A stretch of DNA of 64,000 nucleotides, from contig NZ_JACHDP010000001.1 in assembly GCF_014201145.1 (NCBI RefSeq), forward strand, positions 3,844,001 through 3,908,000. The letters are read 5' to 3'. The stretch's first letter is position 1; the number at the start of each line of letters is the position of its first letter. Under the pieces are notes generated by a model. That model ran no database searches and was not told where the DNA came from. It saw only the letters and a program-made list of their open reading frames with translations. Shown in pieces: positions 1 through 7,618 of the stretch. Made by a program: the position numbers and the translations under genes. Origin of the DNA: Micromonospora parathelypteridis. GTDB lineage: Bacteria > Actinomycetota > Actinomycetes > Mycobacteriales > Micromonosporaceae.

Positions 1-113
1 GCCGGCCCGACGGCGAGCGCCGCGAGCAGGCCGAGCGCGAGCGCGGTCGCCAGCAGGGGCGTGGAACGCCGCACCTGGGCCCGGTCACCGGGTGATGCCT
101 TCACGCGGGCCAT
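1..113 (-). CDS. Partial membrane-anchored or exported protein (N-terminus only)
   Basis: Reading leftwards from ATG at 113, the first 37 codons are open to the window edge. The protein starts with a basic stretch (MARVKAS, then RRS near residues 15-17) followed by a hydrophobic Leu/Ala segment at about residues 19-37, so it is a signal peptide or a first membrane span. A GGAGG ribosome site lies 4-8 nt before the start, which supports it. Nothing in this fragment identifies the family. It is divergent from the nuoA-like gene, with 129 bp between the starts. Confidence 0.6.
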   Translation of the reverse strand, partial: MARVKASPGDRAQVRRSTPLLATALALGLLAALAVGP

Positions 114-242
114 CTGTCCTCCGGTGACATGGGTGGGTGTCCAATGTTCGGTAACAGTTGCCCCAGTGCACTAGTCCCGCCCGGAAACAAATCCGTAACG
201 TGTTTGGGACGGCCCTTCCGGACGGACGGTAAGCTCCCGGCT

Positions 243-620
243 GTGACCGGATACCTGGGCTCGTACGCGACGCTTGGGCTCCTGCTGCTCGCCAGCGTTC
301 TGTTCTTCGTTACGGCGTTCTCGGCCAATCGGGTGTTACGCCCGGCGCGTCCGGCCGATCCGCCCGGCAAACGGGCCAGCTACGAGTGTGGGCTCGACCC
401 GGTCGGCGCGGACTGGGCACAGATGCAGATCCGCTACTACGTCTACGCGTACCTGTATGTGCTGTTCGCGGTCGAGGCGGTGTTCCTCTTCCCCTGGGCG
501 GTGGTCTTCGACCGGCCGGGCTTCGGCCTGGTGACGGTGGTGGAGATGGCGGTGTTCGTGGCGGTGCTCGCGCTCGGCATCCTCTATGCCTGGCGTAGGA
601 ACATCCTCCGCTGGACCTGA
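243..620 (+). CDS. nuoA: NADH-quinone oxidoreductase subunit A (orphan NuoA)
   Basis: This 125-residue protein has the three membrane spans of NuoA (about residues 10-31, 67-86 and 92-113) and the family signature YECGLDP in the loop after the first span, with the RYYVYAYLYVLF segment after it. NuoA is a small membrane subunit of respiratory complex I near the quinone channel. No other nuo gene is within reach, so this is a solitary copy, probably a paralogue of the subunit in a full nuo operon elsewhere. A longer open frame begins at 129, but TAAGCT at 230-235 lies 7 nt before GTG 243 and the family length fits that start, so a leaderless message is likely. Confidence 0.85.
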   Translation: MTGYLGSYATLGLLLLASVLFFVTAFSANRVLRPARPADPPGKRASYECGLDPVGADWAQMQIRYYVYAYLYVLFAVEAVFLFPWAVVFDRPGFGLVTVVEMAVFVAVLALGILYAWRRNILRWT

Positions 621-687
621 GCGTCGCGACCTCCGGCGATCGTGCCGGTCGATCCGGCCGTTCGCGGTCGGTTATGGCGACAACCGG

Positions 688-1557
688 TCAGGCCAGGCCC
701 CGGCGGGTCGCCGCGGGCGGCCGGTCACCTCGGATCGAGGCCACCATGTCCAGCACCCGGCGGGTCGGGCCGACCTGGTGGGCCCGGAACACCCGAGCGC
801 CCAGCCAGGCCGAGACCGCCGTCGCGGCGAGCGTCCCCTCCAGCCGTTCGGGCACCGGCAAATCCAGCGTCTCACCGATGAAGTCCTTGTTGGAGAGCGC
901 CACCAGCACCGGCCAGCCGGTTCCGGTCAGCTCGTCCAACCGGCGGGTGATCTCCAGGGAGTGTCGGGTGTTCTTGCCGAAGTCGTGGGCGGGGTCGATG
1001 AGGATGCCGTCGGGGCGTACCCCTGCCGCCACCGCTCGCTCGGCGAGCCCGGTCACCGTCGCGACCACGTCGGCCACCACGTCCTCGAAGGCCGCCCGGT
1101 GCGGCCTGGTCCGTGGGACGAGGCCGCCGGCGTGCGAGCAGACCAGGCCCGCGCCGGTCTGCGCGGCCACCCCGGCCAGGGTCGGGTCGGCGCCCGACCA
1201 GGTGTCGTTGAGGAGGTCGGCGCCGGCGGCCACGGCCTCCGTCGCCACCTCGGCACGCCAGGTGTCGATGGAGATCACCACCTCCGGGAACGCGGCCCGG
1301 ACGGCGGCGATGGTGTCCACCGTGCGGCGGATCTCCTCGGCGACGCCGACGTCCACCCCGGGGCCGGCCTTGACCCCGCCGATGTCGATGATCGCCGCGC
1401 CTTCGTCCACGGCCCGCTCCACCGCGCGCAGCGCGCTGTCGGCGGCGAAGGTGGCCCCTCGGTCGAAGAACGAGTCCGGTGTGCGGTTGATGATCGCCAT
1501 CACCACCAGCTCGCCGGGGGCGAACGTGCGCCCACCCAGCCGAAGCGCCCCGGCCAT
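688..1557 (-). CDS. folP2: FolP2, dihydropteroate synthase homologue with altered active site
   Basis: This 289-residue TIM-barrel protein belongs to the dihydropteroate synthase family and matches mycobacterial FolP2 (Rv1207) segment by segment: NRTPDSFFD at 24-32, DIGGVKAGPG at 58-67, SIDTW at 96-100, DPAHDFGKN at 188-196, LSNKDFIGE at 221-229. Functional enzymes carry DIGGESTRPGA in loop 2, an SRK lysine motif and RVHDV; here these are GGVKAGPG, LSNKD and RAHQV, so the loop Thr-Arg pair and the SRK signature are missing. The M. leprae FolP2 is reported not to be an active synthase, so ordinary sulfonamide-target activity is doubtful. AGGAGG lies 8 nt before the ATG. Confidence 0.88.
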   Translation of the reverse strand: MAGALRLGGRTFAPGELVVMAIINRTPDSFFDRGATFAADSALRAVERAVDEGAAIIDIGGVKAGPGVDVGVAEEIRRTVDTIAAVRAAFPEVVISIDTWRAEVATEAVAAGADLLNDTWSGADPTLAGVAAQTGAGLVCSHAGGLVPRTRPHRAAFEDVVADVVATVTGLAERAVAAGVRPDGILIDPAHDFGKNTRHSLEITRRLDELTGTGWPVLVALSNKDFIGETLDLPVPERLEGTLAATAVSAWLGARVFRAHQVGPTRRVLDMVASIRGDRPPAATRRGLA

Positions 1558-1713
1558 GCCCGCCTCCTGAGAATCCGCACCGTCGCCGCCGCGCCGGCCG
1601 ATCCCGACGCTAGTCCGTCGGCCGACCGCGACTCCGGGCGGGCGTCGGCACGGATCCTCATCGGGGCGGGTGGCGGGGTCGCTCCTGGCCCCCGGCCATG
1701 CCACGATCAGTAC

Positions 1714-2322
1714 ATGGGTCAGCTTCTGCTCCTTCTGGTCGTGGCGTTGACCGTCGCGGCGGTGATATTCGGTGTGACGGTGCTGGTCAGTGGCCGTGAT
1801 CCCGGCCTGGCGCCCGCCGAGCCGGATTCGCAGGCCGTGGCGTTGCCGACCACCCGGCCGTTGCGCGAATCCGATGTGGGTGGGGTCCGTTTCGACACCG
1901 GGTTGCGCGGGTACCGGATGGCCCAGGTCGATCAGGCGATGCGCCGCGCCGCCTACGACATCGGCTACAAGTCGGAGCTGATCGGCGTGCTGGAGGCGGA
2001 GGTCGTGGCGTTGCGTGAGGGCCGCACCGAGGACGCGGACGCGCTGCGTGAGGCCCGTGAGCAGTCGGCCAGCAAGGTGACGAACGTCGACGTGGCGGAG
2101 TCGGGCGCGGATGTGCCGCCGGCCGACGAGGCGGACGCCCCGGTCGGCTCGACCGGCACGGACCCGCTGCCCTCCGCCACCTCGTCCCCGGCGGATTCCG
2201 ACGGCGTGGCGCCGGCCGTCGTGCCCGCCACCGGCGAGTCGGCCGATCGTGACCAGACCGACGGCGCGCCCACCGAGGGCACCGGGCAGCACGGCGCGGC
2301 GGTTCGGTCGGAGTCGGCGTGA
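1714..2322 (+). CDS. Membrane-anchored DivIVA-domain protein
   Basis: The 202-residue product has one N-terminal membrane span (residues 3-23), then the short DivIVA-type motif (FDTGLRGYRMAQVDQAM, about 52-68) followed by a predicted helix to about residue 115, and a disordered acidic Ser/Pro/Asp-rich tail. Its position beside folP2 and close to tag matches Rv1209 of mycobacteria, a small protein of the same plan. It may be tethered at sites of cell-wall growth, but this is inference. CACGAT at 1702-1707 sits 6 nt before ATG, so a leaderless message is plausible. The stop overlaps the start of the next gene by 4 bases (GTGA), implying translational coupling. Confidence 0.75.
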   Translation: MGQLLLLLVVALTVAAVIFGVTVLVSGRDPGLAPAEPDSQAVALPTTRPLRESDVGGVRFDTGLRGYRMAQVDQAMRRAAYDIGYKSELIGVLEAEVVALREGRTEDADALREAREQSASKVTNVDVAESGADVPPADEADAPVGSTGTDPLPSATSSPADSDGVAPAVVPATGESADRDQTDGAPTEGTGQHGAAVRSESA

Positions 2323-2816
2323 CCGGTCCGGGGGGCGCCGACGATCTTCGTGAGGCCGCCCAACCCGGTGCCGGTGAGGTAACCGCGACGGTCATCGTCG
2401 ACGCCCCGGCGGAGCGGGTCTTCGCCGCGCTGCTCGCCTGGGAACGTCAGTCCGACTGGATCCCGTTCACCCGCGTCCGCGTGGTCGAGGGCGACGGGCG
2501 CGAGGGCAGCCGGATCGAGGCCGTGACCGCGCTCGGCCGGGCCACGCTGCGCGACGAGATGCAGGTGGTCCGGGTCGACGAGCCGTACGAGATCGGCGTG
2601 GTGCACTACGGCCAGTTGCTGCGCGGCCCGGGTGTGCTGCGCTGCACCCAGCTTGATCGAGCCCGCACCCAGGTCGTCTGGCACGAGTGGTTCCACCTGC
2701 CGGGCGGGCGAGCCGGTCGACTTGCCTGGCCGGTGCTCTGGCCCGGCTCCAAGCTCGGCCTCACCCAGGCGCTGAAGAGGTTCGCCCGTCTGGTCGAGCA
2801 GGGCCGGCTGCCCTGA
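2319..2816 (+). CDS. SRPBCC (START/Bet v1-like) family protein
   Basis: At 165 residues it has the helix-grip layout of the polyketide cyclase/dehydrase-like SRPBCC family: an opening strand TATVIVDAPAERVFAAL at about residues 23-39, a DW-x-P segment near residue 47, a run of antiparallel strands (SRIEAVTALGRATLRDE), and a C-terminal amphipathic helix ending LKRFARLVEQG. Such proteins bind a hydrophobic ligand; neither ligand nor reaction can be read from the sequence. GTG overlaps the previous stop. Its last 56 bp overlap the 3' end of the convergent sterol-desaturase gene. Confidence 0.75.
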   Translation: MTGPGGADDLREAAQPGAGEVTATVIVDAPAERVFAALLAWERQSDWIPFTRVRVVEGDGREGSRIEAVTALGRATLRDEMQVVRVDEPYEIGVVHYGQLLRGPGVLRCTQLDRARTQVVWHEWFHLPGGRAGRLAWPVLWPGSKLGLTQALKRFARLVEQGRLP

Positions 2817-3654
2817 CCACGCCCGGTGCCGGCTGCCAGCCCGGCGCGCGGAAGAGATGCCCGACGCGATGCCGCCAGGTTGTGGCGGCGCGGAGGTCCC
2901 GGGCGATCGAGGCGTACTCGTGGAAGGCCACCCGGACCGGGTTGTAGCTGCCGATGTTCTTGGTCAGGCCGTACACGCAACGCTCACGCTCCGGCGCGAA
3001 CGAGCCGAAGAGCCGATCCCAGACGATCAGGATGCCGCCGAAGTTGCGGTCCAGGTAGCCGCCCTGCGAGGCGTGGTGCACCCGGTGGTGCGACGGGGTG
3101 TTGAACACCGCCTCGTACCAGCGCGGCATCTTCTCGATCCTCTCGGTGTGGATCCAGAACTGGTAGAGCAGGTTGACCGAGCCGCAGAACGCGACCACCG
3201 CCGGGTGTACGCCGACCAGGATCAGTGGGATGTAGAAGACCCAACTGGTCAGGCCGGTCCACGGTTGGCGCAGCGCGGTGGAGAGGTTGAACCGTTGCGA
3301 CGAGTGGTGCACCACGTGCGAGGCCCAGAGGATGCGGATCACGTGGTGGCCGCGGTGTGACCAGTAGTAGAAGAAGTCCTGGGCGAGCAGGATCAGCGGC
3401 CACGTCCACCAGACCTCGGCCACCCGCAGCGGGGTGAGCGTGTAGAGCAGCGCGTACGCGGCGGCGACCGGCACCTTCCAGAGCAGGTCGGTGAAGACGC
3501 TGCCCAGCCCCATCGCCAGGCTGGTCGCGGTGTCCGCGCCGCCATAGCCGACCTCGTCGTCGTCGCGGTGCAGCAGGTAGGAGACCCGCTCCAGCACGAT
3601 GAGCAGCAGGAAGGCTGGGATTGACCAGGCGATGACGTCCGGGAACTCCTTCAT
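2761..3654 (-). CDS. Sterol desaturase / fatty acid hydroxylase superfamily membrane protein
   Basis: This 297-residue integral membrane protein has the histidine clusters of the di-iron hydroxylase/desaturase superfamily (PF04116): HRGHH at 100-104, HVVHH at 113-117, a lone His 169, and HHRVHH at 189-194. Members use O2 to hydroxylate or desaturate lipids, sterols or carotenoids; the substrate here is unknown. Hydrophobic segments lie at about 9-28, 62-75, 84-98 and 136-165. Start ATG 3654 is preferred because GGAGG lies about 8 nt upstream; GTG 3678 in frame would add 8 residues. A perfect TACCG-GT-CGGTA palindrome (3710-3721) upstream could be a TetR-type operator. Confidence 0.85.
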   Translation of the reverse strand: MKEFPDVIAWSIPAFLLLIVLERVSYLLHRDDDEVGYGGADTATSLAMGLGSVFTDLLWKVPVAAAYALLYTLTPLRVAEVWWTWPLILLAQDFFYYWSHRGHHVIRILWASHVVHHSSQRFNLSTALRQPWTGLTSWVFYIPLILVGVHPAVVAFCGSVNLLYQFWIHTERIEKMPRWYEAVFNTPSHHRVHHASQGGYLDRNFGGILIVWDRLFGSFAPERERCVYGLTKNIGSYNPVRVAFHEYASIARDLRAATTWRHRVGHLFRAPGWQPAPGVVRAAGPARPDGRTSSAPG

Positions 3655-3709
3655 CGCGCCGCCTCCGCTCGCCGTCACCGGCCGGGCCGCACCGCTGGTG
3701 ACCCATTCC

Positions 3710-3721
3710 TACCGGTCGGTA
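3710..3721. promoter_or_regulatory. Palindromic operator candidate between desaturase and tag genes
   Basis: A perfect inverted repeat, TACCG-GT-CGGTA, lies in the 136-bp divergent gap, 55 bp from the desaturase start and 69 bp from the glycosylase start. ACCGGT/ACCGAC-type palindromes are typical binding sites of TetR-family repressors in actinobacteria. No TetR gene is nearby, so the regulator would be encoded elsewhere. Confidence 0.4.
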
Positions 3722-3790
3722 ACAAGCACCATATGCAGCCGCGCCGCCGGTGGCAATGGGGTGTCGGTGCGATGCCCTAGCGTGTACGAG

Positions 3791-4360
3791 GTGACTGACC
3801 TGGTGATCGGTGCGGACGGGCTGGCTCGCTGCGCCTGGGGGTCGAGCACCCCCGACTACGCCATCTACCACGACACCGAGTGGGGGCGGCCGCTGCGCGG
3901 CGACGACGCGCTCTACGAGCGGATGACGCTGGAGGCGTTCCAGTCCGGGCTGTCCTGGCTGACCATCCTGCGCAAACGACCGGCGTTCTGGCTGGCCTTC
4001 GACGAGTTCCACATCCCGACCGTCGCCGGGTACGACGACGCCGACGTGACCCGGCTGCTCGCCGACGCCGGCATCGTCCGCAACCGGGCCAAGATCGAGG
4101 CGGCGATCGTCAACGCCCGCGCAGCGCTGGAGCTGCCGGAAGGATTGTCCGCGCTGCTCTGGTCCTTCGCACCGGAGCCTCGGCCGGCCCGCCTCGCCTC
4201 GTTCGCCGAGCTCGCGCCGATCACCCCTGAGTCGACGGCGATGGCCAAGGCGCTCAAGAAGCGCGGTTTCCGGTTCGTCGGCCCGACCACCGCCTACGCG
4301 CTGATGCAGGCCACCGGCATGGTCGACGATCACATCGTCGGATGTCATGTCACCCTCTGA
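3791..4360 (+). CDS. tag: DNA-3-methyladenine glycosylase I
   Basis: The 189-residue protein is a Tag-type helix-hairpin-helix glycosylase that removes 3-methyladenine from alkylated DNA in base excision repair. The structural zinc site is complete: Cys14 and His27 near the N-terminus (CAWG, YHDTEWG) and His181 with Cys185 in DDHIVGC at the C-terminus. Glu48 and Trp56 in LEAFQSGLSWLTIL match the base-recognition residues. The neighbourhood resembles mycobacterial tagA (Rv1210). TAGCGT at 3778-3783 lies 7 nt before GTG 3791, so a leaderless start is chosen over the in-frame GTG at 3782. Confidence 0.9.
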   Translation: MTDLVIGADGLARCAWGSSTPDYAIYHDTEWGRPLRGDDALYERMTLEAFQSGLSWLTILRKRPAFWLAFDEFHIPTVAGYDDADVTRLLADAGIVRNRAKIEAAIVNARAALELPEGLSALLWSFAPEPRPARLASFAELAPITPESTAMAKALKKRGFRFVGPTTAYALMQATGMVDDHIVGCHVTL

Positions 4361-4384
4361 ACGGCGACATGATGGGATGCAGGC

Positions 4385-5008
4385 ATGACGACCGAGACCG
4401 CGTACCGGGCCGGTGGGTCCGGCCGTGCCGACGGCGTGGGCACCTGGGCCGTGCTGCTGCCAGCCGAGCGGTACGAGGCCGAGCGGCTCGTGCACCACGA
4501 CACGCTGGAGCTGACCGGGCTGGCTGACGTCGCTCGACCGGGGCCCGGAGACCAGGTGGCGGTGCTGGTCGACGCGCCGCCGCGGCTGGTGGCGCTCGGC
4601 CGGGTCGACGCGCCGGGTCAGCGCCACCGCGAGGACCCCGACGACCCGCAGTCACCGGTCGAGCCGGGGACACTCGTCGTGGCGTACACCCGGCGGGCCT
4701 TCGACGAGCCGGTGCCGGCCGACCTGCTGACGCTCGACGGGCCGGTCACCGCGCTGGATCCCGCGGCCTTCCGGGCGCTGGCCGACCAGCTCGGCCCGCC
4801 CCCGGCGCGGCGCACCTGGCTGGTCAGCCTCGATCTGCCGATCGAGGCCGGCACACCGGCCGAGGCGGTCCGGCTGTTCTGGTCGTATGTGCAGGAGCTG
4901 GGTCCGCGTGAGTTGCCCGCCTTCGTCTCGCCGGCCGGCGACGAGCTGGCCATGCAGGCGTTCGTGCTGGGCGCGGAGGCCAACCAGGACCCGGAAGAGG
5001 ACGACTAG
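4385..5008 (+). CDS. Conserved hypothetical protein
   Basis: I do not recognise a named family. The 207-residue product is soluble and acidic, with no signal peptide or membrane span. Its first half (WAVLLPAERYEAERL, then PGDQVAVLVDAPPRLVALGRV at about 55-75) reads as a small beta-rich domain, somewhat like EVE/PUA-type folds, and the C-terminal half is helical with an acidic end (NQDPEEDD). ATG lies 25 nt after the tag stop; TGGGAT is 6 nt before it. It converges on the DUF1501 gene, sharing 4 bases at the stops. Confidence 0.6.
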   Translation: MTTETAYRAGGSGRADGVGTWAVLLPAERYEAERLVHHDTLELTGLADVARPGPGDQVAVLVDAPPRLVALGRVDAPGQRHREDPDDPQSPVEPGTLVVAYTRRAFDEPVPADLLTLDGPVTALDPAAFRALADQLGPPPARRTWLVSLDLPIEAGTPAEAVRLFWSYVQELGPRELPAFVSPAGDELAMQAFVLGAEANQDPEEDD

Positions 5009-6246
5009 AAAAGCCCGTCCAGGCGTCCCCGCCAGTCGGCGAGCACCGGGCCCGGGTCGGCGCCCAGGACCTGCTCCAGCAGCGTGGCGTAGACGTCCCG
5101 GAAGTCGGTGGTGTATTTCAGGTCGCCGTCGTCGAGGTCGGTGAGGCTCGGCGGTGCGCCGTGCCAACCGCCGCGTACGCCGGCGCCGAGCAGCAGCACG
5201 TCGGAGGCGGTGCCGTGGTCGGTGCCGTCCGAGGCGTTGGCCCGGACGCGGCGGCCGAACTCGGAGTAGACCGCCACCACCACCTTCCGGCCCGCCTCGG
5301 TGCGGCTCATCCGGTCGGCGAACCCGGTCAACGCCCGGTCCAGCTGACCCAGCAGGACGGCCTGCAACTGCTTCTCGTCGGCGTGGGTGTCGAAGCCGCC
5401 CAGCGACACCGAGAAGGCCCGGGTGGACACGCCCGCCTCGACGCACTGCGCGACCAGGTCCAACTGCGCGTCCAGCGGGGTGCGTGCCCCGCCGGTCGCC
5501 GTCGCGGGTGCCTGCTCGCCGTCCGGGTCCGCCGTGTCCGGGTCGGCGGAGTCGCGTACCTGGCGGATCATCTCGTCCACCGACCGCAGGTCGGCGAAGC
5601 AGGCGGCGGCCCGGCCCCGAGCCGCCGACTCACCCGCTTCGGCGGCCGCAAGCGCGGTCAGTGTCTCCGCGGGGAGTCCCTTGGCGGCCTTCCGGTCGGT
5701 CACCGGCACCGCGGCACCCGCGCTCCGCTCCCCGGCCAGCAGCGGCGGCAGCGCCGGCTCGAAGGAGACCGCCAGCCGGGGGTCGCCCCCCGCCCGGTCC
5801 AGCCACCGACCCAGCCAGCCGGTGTTGCCCGGCCGGTCCGGCTGCGCGGTGTGCCAGATGTCCATCGACCGGAAATGGCTGCGGTCCGGCTTCGGGTAGC
5901 CGACCCCGCGCACGATCGCCAGACCACCGGCGGACCAGCGCTGGTGCAGGCCGGCCAGTGCCGGGTTGAGGCCGAAGCCGTCGTCCAACCGCCGCACCTC
6001 CCCGTCCGGGTACGCCAGCTCGGGGCGGGCCGCCCGGTAGGCGGGGTCGCCGTACGGGATGACGGTGTTGAGCCCGTCGTTGCCGCCGTAGAGGGTCACC
6101 AGCACCAGCGTGCGTGCCTGCGGATCGCGGTCCCCGGCGGTGTCCAGCAGGTCCCGCAGGCTGTACGCGCCGGCGCCGGCGGCCAGCGCGCCCGCGCCGA
6201 CCACCCCGCTGGTCAGCAGGAACCTGCGTCGGGTCTGGGTGTCCAT
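5005..6246 (-). CDS. DUF1501 family exported protein (Tat substrate)
   Basis: The 413-residue protein begins with a twin-arginine signal (TRRRFLLTSG at residues 5-14 followed by an Ala/Gly-rich hydrophobic stretch), so it should leave the cell folded through the Tat system. The body has the DUF1501 landmarks, a sulfatase/alkaline-phosphatase-like fold: LVLVTLYGGNDGLNT at about 45-59, DRSHFRSMDIWHTA at about 115-128, GGFDTHADE near 300, and YSEFGRRV with DHGTASDVLLLG further on. It lies 14 bp downstream of a DUF1800 gene in one operon; the two families travel together in many bacteria. The reaction is unknown. Confidence 0.88.
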   Translation of the reverse strand: MDTQTRRRFLLTSGVVGAGALAAGAGAYSLRDLLDTAGDRDPQARTLVLVTLYGGNDGLNTVIPYGDPAYRAARPELAYPDGEVRRLDDGFGLNPALAGLHQRWSAGGLAIVRGVGYPKPDRSHFRSMDIWHTAQPDRPGNTGWLGRWLDRAGGDPRLAVSFEPALPPLLAGERSAGAAVPVTDRKAAKGLPAETLTALAAAEAGESAARGRAAACFADLRSVDEMIRQVRDSADPDTADPDGEQAPATATGGARTPLDAQLDLVAQCVEAGVSTRAFSVSLGGFDTHADEKQLQAVLLGQLDRALTGFADRMSRTEAGRKVVVAVYSEFGRRVRANASDGTDHGTASDVLLLGAGVRGGWHGAPPSLTDLDDGDLKYTTDFRDVYATLLEQVLGADPGPVLADWRGRLDGLF

Positions 6247-6260
6247 GTCGACTCCTCCGC

Positions 6261-7559
6261 TCAGCTGACTGTGTATTCGGGGCTGACCAGGCCGGCGGCC
6301 AGCAGCTTGCGAGGCTCGCCGGCCAGCGGGGTGAGTGCCGCGCGGGTGCGCGCGCTCCAGCCGTCGACCACCAGCAGCCGGGCCAGCGCGTCCGGTCGGC
6401 CGGCGGTGGGGGCGGCGGTCAGCCGGGCCAGCACCGTCGGTGCCGCGGCGGCGGCGAGCATTCCGGCCGTCCGCAGCCGAGCCTGCAGTGCCGAGGTGGT
6501 CAACCAGGCGACCCCGGCCGGCCAGCCGCCCACGCTGGGCGGTCGCAGCGGCACCTGGTCCAGCGCGTTCAGGCCGGCCAGCAGTTGTTTGTGTTGCTGC
6601 TCGGGCAGGGCGGAGGGTCGGATGCCGAGCTGCCGCAGCGCGCCGACCATCCACTCCACCGGCTGCTTGACCAGCGTGCCCCGGGTCTGCGCGAAGGCCG
6701 GCGACGAGAAGATCGCCCGCAGGGTCGCGATGGTGTCCGCGCCGGCCAGGCCCTGCGGCGCCGGGATGTCGGTGCCGGCGTAGCGGAACCAGAGCCGCCC
6801 GGCCGCGAATGTCGCCGCCGCGGGCTGGGCGGCCAGCAGGCCGGCGTACGCCTCGGTGTCGAACCGGCCGCTGTGCCCGAGGATGGTCTTCTCGCCAGGG
6901 TCGTGCCGGCGGGCCTCGAAGCGGGCGGCCCCGGTTCGCCGGTCGACGACCCAGCCGGTCAGGGCCCGCGCGCCGGCCTTCACGTCGGCCTCGGTGTAGT
7001 TGCCGATGCCGAGGGTGAACAACTCCATCAGCTCGCGGGCCAGGTTCTCGTTCGGCGCCTTGCGGGTGTTCTTCTGCCCGTCCAGCCAGATGATCAGGGC
7101 GGGGTCGCGCACCATCGCGGCGACCAGCGGGCTCAGCGGCCCACGTCCGTGACGGCGCAGCGTCTCCAGTTGGCCCTGCATCATCCGTGCCGACTTGACC
7201 TTCTGCGCGCTGGTCGCCCAGTGCCCGTGCCAGAAGAAGAGCAGCTTCTCGGTCAGCCCGTCCTCGGCGGCCACCATCCGGTCCAGCCACCATCCGGTGA
7301 CCTGCTGGATCTGCTTGCGCCGCTCCGCGTTGGCCTGCTGCCGCTGCTCACGGGTGGACTCGCCGGTCAGCTCGGCGTACGGGTCCGCAGCCAGCGCCGG
7401 CGGCGGTGTGGCCGCCGCACCACGGTCGGCTCGGGCCGGGGTGAGCAGCCTGTCCAGGGTGGCGGCCGGCCCGGCCCGCTCGGCGGCGTCCACCTCGTCT
7501 GCGGTCGGCCCGAAGGTGGCCCGGCGCAGCAGGTGCGCCACCGCTTCACGATCGCTCAT
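6261..7559 (-). CDS. DUF1800 family protein
   Basis: At 432 residues it shows the DUF1800 hallmarks: HLLRRATFGPT at 9-19, FWHGHWATS at about 108-116, the motif NENLARELMELFTLG at about 166-180, and a late VGGWPAG. The protein partners an exported DUF1501 protein encoded 14 bp downstream. It has no obvious signal peptide. TAGCGT on the minus strand (7568-7573) sits 8 nt before the ATG, so the operon probably begins as a leaderless message here. The biochemical role is unknown; the gene-pair context suggests a shared extracytoplasmic function. Confidence 0.88.
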   Translation of the reverse strand: MSDREAVAHLLRRATFGPTADEVDAAERAGPAATLDRLLTPARADRGAAATPPPALAADPYAELTGESTREQRQQANAERRKQIQQVTGWWLDRMVAAEDGLTEKLLFFWHGHWATSAQKVKSARMMQGQLETLRRHGRGPLSPLVAAMVRDPALIIWLDGQKNTRKAPNENLARELMELFTLGIGNYTEADVKAGARALTGWVVDRRTGAARFEARRHDPGEKTILGHSGRFDTEAYAGLLAAQPAAATFAAGRLWFRYAGTDIPAPQGLAGADTIATLRAIFSSPAFAQTRGTLVKQPVEWMVGALRQLGIRPSALPEQQHKQLLAGLNALDQVPLRPPSVGGWPAGVAWLTTSALQARLRTAGMLAAAAAPTVLARLTAAPTAGRPDALARLLVVDGWSARTRAALTPLAGEPRKLLAAGLVSPEYTVS

Positions 7560-7567
7560 ACGCGCCG

Positions 7568-7573
7568 ACGCTA
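7568..7573 (-). promoter_or_regulatory. Leaderless -10 element of the DUF1800-DUF1501 operon
   Basis: On the minus strand this hexamer reads TAGCGT and ends 8 nt before the ATG at 7559. The spacing places the transcription start at or next to the start codon, as in several other genes of this window. Confidence 0.45.
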
Positions 7574-7618
7574 GGCGGCCCCTGTTCGAGGACGGTAAGG
7601 GCGGCGTGCGAATCGCGT

